DNA of 64,000 nucleotides from Natranaeroarchaeum sp042663585 (GTDB taxonomy: Archaea > Halobacteriota > Halobacteria > Halobacteriales > Natronoarchaeaceae), in assembly GCF_042663585.1 (NCBI RefSeq), contig NZ_JBHTAN010000006.1:124001-188000 (forward strand), read 5' to 3'. The notes under the pieces were generated by a model. The model was not told where the DNA came from and made no database searches. It saw only the letters and a list, made by a program, of their open reading frames with translations. Both the position numbers and the translations under genes were made by a program. Below are positions 34,772 to 43,729 of the stretch, one piece after another (position 1 is the first letter of the stretch; each line of letters starts with the position of its first letter).

Positions 34772-36523
34772 ATGACCGATTACTTCGAGGTGCTGGAGCG
34801 GGACGGCGCGGCCCGGATCGCCCAGCTCCGCCTCTCCGACCCGGTAACCACGCCGGCGCTCGTCGACGACGTCGTCGAGGACGCCGGGAGCCTCTGGCCC
34901 GAGGAGCGCGAACTGCCAGCGGGCGACGAGAGCGCTCTCACCGTTCTTCCCCACCGCGGCTTTCCGGCCGGCACTGCAGACGAGGTCAAAGAGTCGTTTG
35001 CCGTCGACTACCCCGATGTCGAGTATCCGAGCGCCGTCGCCGTCACGCCCGACACTGCCGAGAACTTCGGAGCCGACGCCTACGTGCTTTCGGACGTCCA
35101 GGGATCGATCGGCCACGGTAGTGCGTTCCGTGATGCGATCATCGAGACGCGTGATTCGATCCCCGCCGACAGCGGACTTTATCTCTCCGGCGTCGCCACG
35201 CCGGTCAACGTCGCTACGCTCGTCTACGCGGGCGTCGATCTGGTCGACGAACATCGCGCGGTTGTGAAAGGACTACAGGGCAAGTACCTCACCAACGAGG
35301 GCGAACACTTCCTCGAGGATCTCAGCGAACTCCCCTGTGCCTGCCCGGCCTGCCGGCAGCCAGTCGGCGAGTTCGACCGTGAGGACTGTGCCGATCACAA
35401 CGCTAACGCGCTTCGTGCGGAACTCGGTCGGGTTCGCGAACGGATCCGCGCCGGCCGACTTCGCGACTACATCGAGGGGCAGGCCCGCCACGAGCAGTGG
35501 TGTACCGCGGCCTTCCGCGAATTCGACCAGCAGTGGTCGTATCTCGAACAACGAACGCCGGTCCTCAGACGCTCCGAACTGGTCTCTGCGACCGAGGACA
35601 CGATCCGCCGCGTCGAGATCCAGCGCTTTGCCGAGCGAGTAACCAACCGGTATCAGAACCGGTTTTCGAACCCGCTCGTGCTCGTCCCCTGTTCGGCGAC
35701 CAAACCCTACAGCGAGTCACAGAGCCACGGCCAGTTCCACGAGGCGATCGGCTTCCGCGGCCACGTCGTCTCGATGACGAGCCCTATCGGCGTCGTCCCA
35801 CAGGAACTGGAGTGCACCTACCCTGCCCAGCACTACGACTCCGTCGTCACCGGTCGCTGGTCCGAGGACGAAAAGCGGTTTGTCGCGAACGTCCTGCAGG
35901 CCTACCTCGAACGCAACGAGTACCCGTCGGTGATCGCGCATATCCCCGACGAAGGCTATCGCGACATCTGCGAGCGCGTCGAGGACGCGCTCGATCTGGA
36001 GTTCACCTACACCGTCGAGGAGCACCCGACCGACGAGGAGTCGCTGGTCAACCTCGCGGGCGCGCTGGAGGGTGAACTCAAGTACTCGAAACGCGAACGC
36101 GAAAAAAACACTGTGCGGGCGATCGCAGACTACCAGTTCGGCGACGGTGCGGGGGACGCGCTTTTCGAGGACATCACGATGGAAAGCCGCTATCCGAAAC
36201 TGCGCGTCCACGACCCCGAGGGCGAACAACTCGCCGCGATGGTTCCCCAGTACGGCGTCCTTTCGATGACTCTCGCGGGTGGGCGACAATGGGTCGAGAG
36301 CGACGCACCAACCAAACGCATCGAGATCGACGCGTTCGTTCCGCACGGCGACGTGCTCGCCCCCGGCGTCGTCGACGCCGACGACGAGATCCGGGTTGGC
36401 GACGAAGTGGTCGTCGAGGGACCGAAAGCGTTCGGCGTCGGCCGCGCCGAGATGAGCGGTCCGGAGATGGCTGAGAGCACTCGGGGCGTCGCGGCGTCGG
36501 TTCGCCACGTCGACGAGCAGTAA
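34772..36523 (+). CDS. arcS: archaeosine synthase ArcS (TgtA2)
   Basis: The 583-residue protein is a TgtA paralogue. It has the family motif PCSATKPYSESQSH (residues 306-319), matching the PC-x3-KPY-x2-S-x2-H signature of ArcS. It keeps a zinc-type CACPACRQ segment near 189-196 and a C-terminal PUA domain (about 510-583) with VPHGDVLAPGVVDADDEIRVGDEVVV. With the radical SAM partner RaSEA it converts preQ0-containing tRNA (through a lysine adduct) to archaeosine. ATG 34772 is preferred to an upstream in-frame ATG at 34652. The stop is 3 bases from the convergent glycerate kinase stop. Confidence 0.93.
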   Translation: MTDYFEVLERDGAARIAQLRLSDPVTTPALVDDVVEDAGSLWPEERELPAGDESALTVLPHRGFPAGTADEVKESFAVDYPDVEYPSAVAVTPDTAENFGADAYVLSDVQGSIGHGSAFRDAIIETRDSIPADSGLYLSGVATPVNVATLVYAGVDLVDEHRAVVKGLQGKYLTNEGEHFLEDLSELPCACPACRQPVGEFDREDCADHNANALRAELGRVRERIRAGRLRDYIEGQARHEQWCTAAFREFDQQWSYLEQRTPVLRRSELVSATEDTIRRVEIQRFAERVTNRYQNRFSNPLVLVPCSATKPYSESQSHGQFHEAIGFRGHVVSMTSPIGVVPQELECTYPAQHYDSVVTGRWSEDEKRFVANVLQAYLERNEYPSVIAHIPDEGYRDICERVEDALDLEFTYTVEEHPTDEESLVNLAGALEGELKYSKREREKNTVRAIADYQFGDGAGDALFEDITMESRYPKLRVHDPEGEQLAAMVPQYGVLSMTLAGGRQWVESDAPTKRIEIDAFVPHGDVLAPGVVDADDEIRVGDEVVVEGPKAFGVGRAEMSGPEMAESTRGVAASVRHVDEQ

Positions 36524-36526
36524 CGT

Positions 36527-37885
36527 TCACTCGTCGATCACGAACACGCGGAGGTCGTTGACGTTCGTTCCCGTTGGCCCTGTTTTGATCAGCGCGTCGC
36601 TCTCGTCGAGGACCGGATAGACGTCGTTCCGGTCAAGTGCCTCGCGTGCGGTCGTCCGGTCGACAGTCTCGCACTCGACGATCGCACCGGCCGCATCGGT
36701 TGCGCCGTCGATGCCGTCCGTATCCACGCTTGTAACCACGATAGCGTCGGCGTCGAGTTCGAGGCCGGCGCTCAGCACGAACTCCTGGTTGGGGCCGCCA
36801 GCCCCGTGGTCATCGGCGAGGGTGACGGTCGTCTCGCCGCCCGACAGCAACACGGCAGGCGGGGCAACCGGGGTCGCCGTAGCGAGACACTCCTCCGCGA
36901 TTGCGGCGTGAGTTTTGGCGGCCTCACTGGCCTCGCCACGGACGCGACTGGAGAGGACGAGCGGGGTGTAGTCCCGGTCCTCGGCAACCGCTGCGGCGGC
37001 GTCGATTGCGGTTCGGCCGTTCGCGACGACATGCCGGTCGACTCTCTCGAACGCGGGATCGTCGCATGTCGGCGTCTCGTCGAGTTCGCCCGCCTCGCCG
37101 CGACGCAGATGGGACCGAACGGTTGCTGCCTCGATCCCGTACCGGTCGAGCACCTCTCTCGCATCGGCATAGGTCGTCGGATCCGGCGAGAGTGGCCCGC
37201 TCGCGATCACGCTGAGATCGTCGCCGATCACGTCGCTGATGACCAGTGCGACGACGGTTGCCGGGGCCGCACGCCGTGCGAGACGCCCCCCTTTGATCCG
37301 CGAACAATGCTTGCGGACGGCGTTTATCTCTCCGATCGTCGCACCGCTCGCGAGGAGCGCCTCGGTCGTTTCCCGGAAATCATCGAGCGAGAGGTCGCCG
37401 GCCGGAGCCGGAAGCAGGGCGCTGCCGCCGCCGGTGAGCAGTCCGATCACGAGGTCGTCCTCGCCGGCCTGCTCAACGACGCGCTCGACGCGTCGGGCAC
37501 TCTCGACGCCGCGCTCGCTCGGAACAGGATGATCGCCGGGCAAGACATCAACTGCCCGGGTCTCGACGGGGTCGTCGGTAACGACGGTACCGCCGGTGAT
37601 CCGATCACCCAATACGTTCTCGACGGCCGTGGCAAGATGTGCCGCGGCGTTGCCGCCGCCAGCAAGTAGTATCGACTCGTGCTCGCTCAGGTCGTAGCCC
37701 CTGGACTCTTGTTCTACTACTCCGCTCACCTGCAACATCTCTCCATCCAGTTCGAGCGCGTCGTCGACGACTACCTCGGGGTGGGTGGCGTTGATACCGG
37801 CCTGGAGACAGTCGAGTGCGAGCGAGCGGGAGGGTGACTGTCGGAGTTCGTCTCGGTTATCGATAGTCTCACGTGGTGGCGTCAT
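36527..37885 (-). CDS. glycerate 2-kinase (MOFRL family)
   Basis: The 452-residue protein is a class II glycerate kinase. It shows ILLAGGGNAAAHLATAVENVL near residues 71-91, LLTGGGSALLPAPAGDLSLDD near 149-169, and the C-terminal MOFRL domain with VLLSGGETTVTL, GGPNQEFVLSAGLEL, TSVDTDGIDGATDAAGAIV and GPTGTNVNDLRVFV. It phosphorylates glycerate to 2-phosphoglycerate, feeding the modified Entner-Doudoroff pathway or glycerate salvage. It is convergent to arcS and upstream-facing to the fructan cassette, so a role in sugar use near GH32/GH68 is plausible. Confidence 0.9.
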   Translation of the reverse strand: MTPPRETIDNRDELRQSPSRSLALDCLQAGINATHPEVVVDDALELDGEMLQVSGVVEQESRGYDLSEHESILLAGGGNAAAHLATAVENVLGDRITGGTVVTDDPVETRAVDVLPGDHPVPSERGVESARRVERVVEQAGEDDLVIGLLTGGGSALLPAPAGDLSLDDFRETTEALLASGATIGEINAVRKHCSRIKGGRLARRAAPATVVALVISDVIGDDLSVIASGPLSPDPTTYADAREVLDRYGIEAATVRSHLRRGEAGELDETPTCDDPAFERVDRHVVANGRTAIDAAAAVAEDRDYTPLVLSSRVRGEASEAAKTHAAIAEECLATATPVAPPAVLLSGGETTVTLADDHGAGGPNQEFVLSAGLELDADAIVVTSVDTDGIDGATDAAGAIVECETVDRTTAREALDRNDVYPVLDESDALIKTGPTGTNVNDLRVFVIDE

Positions 37886-38304
37886 GTTTGCGGGGGATCT
37901 CCGTCGGTGTCAGTCGGTTGCACGGGTGTCGAAACGATCGACCTCCCGGACCGTAAGCAGTTCGACGGCACTGGGTTCTCTTGCCAGCACAGCCGATCGT
38001 CTGCGTGTGTCTCCGGGATGAATGATCTTGCACGATATCTCGTGGGCCGAACCGATACCGCTCAACGATATCCAATGCGGGCGGCGTACCAACCGGGAGG
38101 GGGCTGGTCAGCATCGGTTATATAGATGTTTACTACATATATTGTAAACTTCTTCGGCAACCACGCGCCGCCGTATCAGCCGGTGAGCGTATGCGAACGA
38201 ACTCAGCGCGATAGACCGTAAAACCCGCATACTGGGAGTAGAGGCCCTGAAAGACGGTTCTGTGTCGCCACATCTATTACGCTCTGGCGTCTGAGTCCCA
38301 ATAG
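37886..38304. other. 419-bp intergenic region between glycerate kinase and GH32 genes
   Basis: No convincing gene is present in this gap between two divergent genes. Only short frames without haloarchaeal codon bias are seen. The notable content is an AT-rich block at 38118-38155 with an imperfect-spacer palindrome (listed separately), most likely the regulatory region for one or both flanking genes. Confidence 0.6.
38128..38149. promoter_or_regulatory. candidate operator/promoter palindrome upstream of GH32
   Basis: GTTTAC and GTAAAC are separated by ten AT-rich bases (including CATATAT), giving a 22-bp dyad. TTATATA lies immediately before it at 38119-38125. The combination of a TATA-like element and a dyad is what a repressor or activator site in front of a sugar gene would look like. 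It is 155 bases before the GH32 start and about 240 before the glycerate kinase start. Confidence 0.4.
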
Positions 38305-40488
38305 ATGAACGATCTTCCGGACTCCGTTGGGTTTCTACTGGCGGACGAGCCGTCACCCGAACAGCGTGCCGCGCTGAACTGGGCGACCAACGCCGGGATC
38401 GAGGCCGACCGAGTCAGTTTCGGCGACCTTGCAGAGGGGACGGTCTCGCTGTCACGCTACGACGTCCTGTGGTGGCACCGCAACGAGACCGTCGACACTG
38501 CCGAGCGGCTTGACGCCTGTATCGACCCCATCTCGGAGTGGGTCGAAGACGGGGGCGGCCTGTTGCTCTCACTCCGGGCAGTCGAAGCGGTCGCACCGCT
38601 GGGGATCGACCCCGTTGCCCCGGACGCGACTGGCGAGGTCGAACCGGAACACGAGATCGGACTCCTGTGCAAATCGATCTACGCCGACCGGCCCGTCTTC
38701 GGCGGGTTCGAAGACCTCCGTCTTCCGACCCGCTCGGCACACGGCACCCAGCAGTTCGCACGGTACGACGCGGTGTTGCCAGAGCACGGCGACGTGCTGG
38801 CGAGTACGATCCGTGCGAAAGAAGACGTTCCCCACCAGCCAGCGCTGATCGGCTGGCAGGTCGGCGACGGCGACGTCGCCGGACTCGGGACGGCAGTGAC
38901 CTTCGCCGGCGAAACCACAGACCGTTGTGATTACAACCGGACGGCGCTCCTTTGCAATCTCCTGTCGGTACTGGATGGCGAGGAACGCCTGACCGAGGGT
39001 CGACCGAAAGACGTCGAACAGCTAACGACGATGCGCGAGACGCTGGCGACCGACCCCCACCGACCGCAGTACCACGTCACGTCGCCCGCGAACTGGCTCA
39101 ACGACCCGAACGGACTCATCCACTGGAACGGCGAGTTTCACGTCTTCTACCAGTACAATCCCGGTGGGCCGTATCACGACACGATCCACTGGGGCCACGC
39201 TGTCAGCGAGGACCTGGTCCACTGGGAGGACCGGCCCGTCGCGCTGACGCCCTCGCTCGACGGCCCGGATCGGGACGGCTGCTGGTCCGGGTGTGCGTTC
39301 GAGGACGACGGCACCGTCCGGATCATGTACACCGGCGGGCGCGGTGACCTACAACTTCCGTGTCTGGCCACTGCGACCGACGAGCGACTCGATTCGTGGG
39401 AGAAAGACCCGGAAAACCCGGTGATAGACACCCTGCCGGTGGACCCGCCGCTCCGGTCGACCGACGACTGGGCAGTAGAGTTTCGCGATCACAACGTCTG
39501 GCAGGAGGACGATACCTGGTACCAGCTGATCGGTTCGGGCGTCGAGGACGGCGGTGGCACCGCCCTGCTGTACTCCTCGAGCGACGACGAACTCAGACAG
39601 TGGTACTACGAGGGGCCGATCCTCACGGGCGATCCGGAAACTGATGGCTCGATGTGGGAATGTCCCGAACTGCTCGACCTGGGCGAGAAACAGCTACTCC
39701 ACATCTCGAACTACGACGAGGTCAGATATTACCTCGGGGAGTACGAGGACGGCGAGTTCGAGACGGAGCGCACGGGCCAACTCGACTACGGCGACTTCTA
39801 CGCACCACAGTCGCTTCGGACAGACGACGGACGGGTTCTGACCTGGGGCTGGATCTGGGAGGCCAGAGACGCGAGCGCCCAGTGGGACGCGGGCTGGTCG
39901 GGCGCGCTCTCGCTCCCTCGGGAGATCGAACTGGCCGACGACGGCACCCTCCGCCAGCGCCCGGCAGCCGAACTCGAATCGCTGCGCGAGCGACACGTCC
40001 ACGAGGGGGGCCGATCGCTTCGCGGCGAATGGGAGACGCTCGACACGAGCGGCATGGCGTACGAGCTATCGGCCGAGATCAAACTCGACGATGCCGAAGC
40101 CTTCGAGATCGTGATCGGCGAATCGCCGGACGGCGAGGAACAGACACCGATCAGATACACGCGCGACAGCCAACTCGTCGTGGACCGGAGCCACTCCAGC
40201 CTCGACGATCATACCTCTAAAATGCCCGATCAGATGCCGATCTCGCCGATCGACGAACCCCTCTCGCTCCGACTGTTCGTCGATGGCTCGGTCGTCGAGT
40301 TGTTCGCAAACGACCGGCACTGCCTGACGACGCGGATCTATCCCACGCGCGCCGACAGCGATATGCTCTCCATCCACGCGAAGGGCGGGACAGTAGAGCT
40401 ACCGGAGTTCGACGTCTGGGAACTCGGCCGAGCGTGGGGCGAGGGCGGCCCCATGTCGAAAGAGGCTGTCGCCGCGCGCACCGATTAG
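38305..40488 (+). CDS. GH32 fructan/sucrose hydrolase with N-terminal glutamine amidotransferase-like domain
   Basis: The 727-residue protein has two parts. Residues about 250-715 are a GH32 beta-propeller plus beta-sandwich, with nucleophile Asp267 in WLNDPNG, stabiliser Asp395 in FRDHNVW (a variant of RDP), and acid/base Glu452 in WECPEL. These enzymes release fructose from sucrose, inulin or levan. Residues about 1-235 resemble a class I glutamine amidotransferase-like Rossmann domain (YDVLWWHRNETVDTA, VEDGGGLLLSLRAVEAVAPLGI) without an obvious catalytic Cys. No signal peptide is seen, so it should act in the cytoplasm. It converges with the ABC permease gene, overlapping it by 4 bases. 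Confidence 0.9.
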   Translation: MNDLPDSVGFLLADEPSPEQRAALNWATNAGIEADRVSFGDLAEGTVSLSRYDVLWWHRNETVDTAERLDACIDPISEWVEDGGGLLLSLRAVEAVAPLGIDPVAPDATGEVEPEHEIGLLCKSIYADRPVFGGFEDLRLPTRSAHGTQQFARYDAVLPEHGDVLASTIRAKEDVPHQPALIGWQVGDGDVAGLGTAVTFAGETTDRCDYNRTALLCNLLSVLDGEERLTEGRPKDVEQLTTMRETLATDPHRPQYHVTSPANWLNDPNGLIHWNGEFHVFYQYNPGGPYHDTIHWGHAVSEDLVHWEDRPVALTPSLDGPDRDGCWSGCAFEDDGTVRIMYTGGRGDLQLPCLATATDERLDSWEKDPENPVIDTLPVDPPLRSTDDWAVEFRDHNVWQEDDTWYQLIGSGVEDGGGTALLYSSSDDELRQWYYEGPILTGDPETDGSMWECPELLDLGEKQLLHISNYDEVRYYLGEYEDGEFETERTGQLDYGDFYAPQSLRTDDGRVLTWGWIWEARDASAQWDAGWSGALSLPREIELADDGTLRQRPAAELESLRERHVHEGGRSLRGEWETLDTSGMAYELSAEIKLDDAEAFEIVIGESPDGEEQTPIRYTRDSQLVVDRSHSSLDDHTSKMPDQMPISPIDEPLSLRLFVDGSVVELFANDRHCLTTRIYPTRADSDMLSIHAKGGTVELPEFDVWELGRAWGEGGPMSKEAVAARTD

Positions 40489-41270
40489 ACGTCCTTTCGG
40501 ACGAACCAGACCGTGCTGGCACCGACGAGCACGAGGGTAATCCCGATCAGGACTGCCGCCCCGACCGGATCGTAGACGTTCTTCAGGAGGATCTCGTTCG
40601 GATCGAAATAGCGCATCGGCGCGATTGCGCCGGCCGCCTCGTACTCCGTCCCTTCGAGCAACGAATCCACGAGAAAGAGCGCAAACGTGCCGCCGAGGGC
40701 GACCCGCTGGGCGACTCCCGTCCGGTCAAACGCGACCGAACAGAGCAGGCCGATCCCCGCACAGGCGAACAGATAGGGGATCGCAAACAGATGGATCGCC
40801 GCCAGCGCGGCGAGTGCGATGGACTCGTCGATCAGCCAGACGCTCACGAGGATCACGGGCGGGACGAGCACGTTGACGAGAACGATCGGCACGGCCAGCG
40901 AGGCAAACTTCTCCGCGAGCAATCGCGGTCTCGACACCGGCATCGCCAGCAGCGTGTCCATCCGACCCCGATCGACCTCGTCGGCGATCACGCCAGCGGC
41001 GCTGTAGGCCATATACAGTCCGAGCAGGATGACCCAGCCGAAGACGTATAGCTCGAAGGAGAGAAAGCCCTCGATCGACGCCATGGTTTCGACGTCGAAC
41101 AGTTGGATGAGTTGGGGCGGATACGCCTCCAGTAGCTCGTCACCGTCGAAAGAATCGCTAAACGACGGGTAGACCCAGATCACCATCGCCGCCAGCGCGG
41201 CCATCCCGGCGGAGAGATAGATACTGCCTCTGATCCGCTTGGTACCGTCGTACCGCAGGAACTCGAACAT
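40485..41270 (-). CDS. ABC-2 type transporter permease
   Basis: The 261-residue protein has six hydrophobic segments, beginning after a cytoplasmic start FEFLRYDGTKRIRGSIYLSAGMAALAAMVIWVY. It contains the ABC-2 loop IADEVDRGRMDTLLAMPVSRPRLLAEKFASL that contacts the ATPase. It is encoded directly behind its ATPase with a 1-base overlap, forming a two-gene exporter of the NosY/NatB type. Substrate is unknown; the neighbourhood suggests no clear cargo. Its stop overlaps the convergent GH32 stop. Confidence 0.86.
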   Translation of the reverse strand: MFEFLRYDGTKRIRGSIYLSAGMAALAAMVIWVYPSFSDSFDGDELLEAYPPQLIQLFDVETMASIEGFLSFELYVFGWVILLGLYMAYSAAGVIADEVDRGRMDTLLAMPVSRPRLLAEKFASLAVPIVLVNVLVPPVILVSVWLIDESIALAALAAIHLFAIPYLFACAGIGLLCSVAFDRTGVAQRVALGGTFALFLVDSLLEGTEYEAAGAIAPMRYFDPNEILLKNVYDPVGAAVLIGITLVLVGASTVWFVRKDV

Positions 41271-42175
41271 TAGCGCTCACCGTAGAACTGCAAGAAGACG
41301 TCTTCGAGCGGTGCCTCTTCGATCGACAGGTCGAGCAGTGTGTACTCGCCGAGGTGGGCCAACAGCGTGTTGATGTCGCCGGTGAACGTGAACGTACACT
41401 CGGTGAACGCATCGGCCGTGTCGACGTCTCGTCCTGCCGTTTCGAGGTCGTGGACGCCCGCTACGTCGAGGGCGTCGAGCGGGATCGACTCGTCGGCGTG
41501 AATCCTGACCGACTTGCCGGTCCGTTCCAGCAGCGCGTCGATCGGTTCGATCGCCGCCAGTCGACCCTCACGGATGATGCCGACGCGGTCGCAGAGTCGG
41601 CGCACTTCGCTCAAGACGTGTGAGGAAAAGAACACCGTCACGCCGTCGCGTTTCTCCTCGCGGAGGAACTCTGCGAAGCGCTGTTGCAGGAGTGGATCGA
41701 GCCCGCTGGTCGGCTCGTCCAGTACGACGAGATCCGGATCGTGCATGAACGTCGTAACGAGACCCAACTTCTGGACGTTCCCCCGAGAGTAATCACGAAC
41801 CGGCCGATCGAGCGGTGGCTCGAACAACTCGATCAGTTCGTCCCGGCGCTCGTCGCCCTTGACGGCGGCGTGCAGGTCGAGAATCTTCGTGCCCGTCGCG
41901 TCTTCGTCGAACCCCGGCTCGTCGGACAGATAGCCGATCCGGCGTTTGGCCTCGATGAGGGCCGAACGGTCCGTGATGTCGTGGCCGAGCACTCGCGCGG
42001 AGCCGCTAGTCGGGGAGATAAAGCCCAGCAGAGTCCGTATCGTCGTCGTCTTGCCAGCCCCGTTCGGGCCGAGATAGCCGAAAATCTCGCCGGTCGCGAC
42101 CTCGAAGGTGAGGTCGTCGTTGGCGAGGACTTCTCCGTAGTCCTTCGTCAGACCGTCGAGTTCGATAGCTCCCAT
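41270..42175 (-). CDS. ABC transporter ATP-binding protein (CcmA/NatA type)
   Basis: The 301-residue protein is a complete ABC ATPase. Walker A is GPNGAGKTTTIR (about 37-48), the signature-like stretch is YSRGNVQKLGLVTTFMHDPDLVVLDEPTSGLDP (Walker B DEP), and the H-loop is FFSSHVLSEV. After about residue 220 comes the C-terminal region typical of ABC-2 exporters. The signature reads YSRGNVQK rather than LSGGQ, a known variant in this subfamily. It is the first gene of the two-gene operon with the permease. Confidence 0.92.
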   Translation of the reverse strand: MGAIELDGLTKDYGEVLANDDLTFEVATGEIFGYLGPNGAGKTTTIRTLLGFISPTSGSARVLGHDITDRSALIEAKRRIGYLSDEPGFDEDATGTKILDLHAAVKGDERRDELIELFEPPLDRPVRDYSRGNVQKLGLVTTFMHDPDLVVLDEPTSGLDPLLQQRFAEFLREEKRDGVTVFFSSHVLSEVRRLCDRVGIIREGRLAAIEPIDALLERTGKSVRIHADESIPLDALDVAGVHDLETAGRDVDTADAFTECTFTFTGDINTLLAHLGEYTLLDLSIEEAPLEDVFLQFYGER

Positions 42176-42250
42176 ACTGGAGGCTACTCTCTGACACCTT
42201 TTGATTATACGGGTAGGCTGATACGAAGTTGGGGTGGGGGACCAGGTGGG

Positions 42251-43549
42251 TCAGTACTCGCCGCCGTCGTCGGCCGAGAGCCGGTACTCGGTGAGAAGCC
42301 TCGGGAGCGCCTCGCGCTTCAGGGGGAGGTGGCCGTGCTCCAGCGCGCCGAGGATTCGCGTCTCCGCCCCGTCGAGTTCGATCCGGAGCGTCGGGGCGAG
42401 CGTGCCACCGAAGCGACGCTGCTGTTCGACGGGCGGAAGCCCGGCGACGTCGTCGAGGGAGAGTCCGCGAAGGTCGTAGTAGTTGAAGAAACTGCTGACC
42501 AGTAGCTCCTCGCTGTGCGGATAGGCGAGCCACGAGTAGGTCTGGAACGGCGCGCTCGCGGGGTTGGTCGCGACCAGCCCGGAGCCGTTCAACGGCTCGA
42601 ACTCGCCGCGAAGCGAGTCGGCGACGAACCCGTAGAGGGCGTCGTGTCCCTCCAGTCCGGGGGCGAACGTGTGCTTGTGACTGGAGACGAACAGGTAGTA
42701 CGAGCCATCGCGGACGATCATGTGTGGGCGTTCGAGTTCCTGATTCGTCGCGACGCTTTCGAGCAACGGTTCCTGGAGTTCCCAGTCGGTCGGATCACCG
42801 GTCGTCGAGACGGCGAGGCCGACGCTCCCGTTGAACTCCTCGTGGACGGCATCGCAGTCGTAGGGGTTGTCGCTCTCGGAGACGGGCGTGTTCGCCTCGA
42901 AGAGAAGACACGTCTCGCCGGTCGCCGGATCCTCGAAGAACCACGGGTCGCGGAAGGTGTAGATCATGCCGCGGGACTGCTCTTCGCGCTCGTAGAACTC
43001 GCCGTCCGGTTCGAGCAGGATCTCGTGGGACCACGGTCCGTCGACGGAGAGGCCGTCGGCATCGGTGGTGACCGCTCCGCCCGCGCCGACCGCGATGCGC
43101 TGCTGGTAGCTCAGTTCCGCTTCGTCGCGGTAGCCCGCGGCCGTGTAGTAGACGTAAACGGTGCCATCGTCGTCGTAGAGCGCGGACCCGGCCCACTGCC
43201 GGGAGCCGAAGGCATCGCCGTCGAAGACAGGGCCACCGCAGGTCCACGTCTTCCCGTCCTCCGAGTAGAAGTACCGGATCGTCGCCACGTCGTGGCGCTT
43301 GCCGGGCAGTAGCTCTTTGGACGCGGACAGCGAGAAGATGACGCGATAGCCGTCGATTTCGGCGATCGAACCGTCACGATTGCGGAGTAGCCACGTATCC
43401 CAGATGTGGACGTCGTCGTCGGTCTCCTGCTCGGGTGGGTAGACGATCGGTGCGACCGTCGCGTCCGATCGCTTGATTCCTGCCGCCTGCTCTCGGGTCC
43501 AGCAGGGCGTCGACGTCTCCCTGGAACCGCCGATCGTCTCATCTCTCAT
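42251..43549 (-). CDS. GH68 levansucrase-type fructosyltransferase
   Basis: The 432-residue protein is a GH68 five-bladed propeller. The nucleophile is Asp51 in HIWDTW, the transition-state stabiliser Asp201 in FRDPWFF, and the acid/base Glu273 in ELERPHM. It splits sucrose and transfers fructose to a growing fructan (levan) or to water. No secretion signal is present; bacterial levansucrases are usually exported. ATG 43549 is chosen because the upstream extension (to 43714) is low-complexity and lacks family similarity. Together with GH32 and the glycerate kinase it suggests fructan or sucrose metabolism. Confidence 0.88.
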   Translation of the reverse strand: MRDETIGGSRETSTPCWTREQAAGIKRSDATVAPIVYPPEQETDDDVHIWDTWLLRNRDGSIAEIDGYRVIFSLSASKELLPGKRHDVATIRYFYSEDGKTWTCGGPVFDGDAFGSRQWAGSALYDDDGTVYVYYTAAGYRDEAELSYQQRIAVGAGGAVTTDADGLSVDGPWSHEILLEPDGEFYEREEQSRGMIYTFRDPWFFEDPATGETCLLFEANTPVSESDNPYDCDAVHEEFNGSVGLAVSTTGDPTDWELQEPLLESVATNQELERPHMIVRDGSYYLFVSSHKHTFAPGLEGHDALYGFVADSLRGEFEPLNGSGLVATNPASAPFQTYSWLAYPHSEELLVSSFFNYYDLRGLSLDDVAGLPPVEQQRRFGGTLAPTLRIELDGAETRILGALEHGHLPLKREALPRLLTEYRLSADDGGEY

Positions 43550-43729
43550 ACACTGATGTGCGCCCGGGGCGGAAAAAACAGTTCCGTTTTTTGACTGCTG
43601 GTAACAACGGCCGTTGTAACTTATCACTATTCCTGACAGGCCGTGCTGTCGGAGTCGAACGGTTCGTCGGTGCCCCCGTGACTCGCCAAGCCGAAGCCGA
43701 TTTACCGCCTGCACCGCTACGATCCCTCA

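Noticed and set aside
42251..43714. Longer start for the levansucrase gene at 43714
   Set aside because: The extra 55 codons are low-complexity, not acidic, and run over the promoter region shared with raSEA; they also give no signal peptide.
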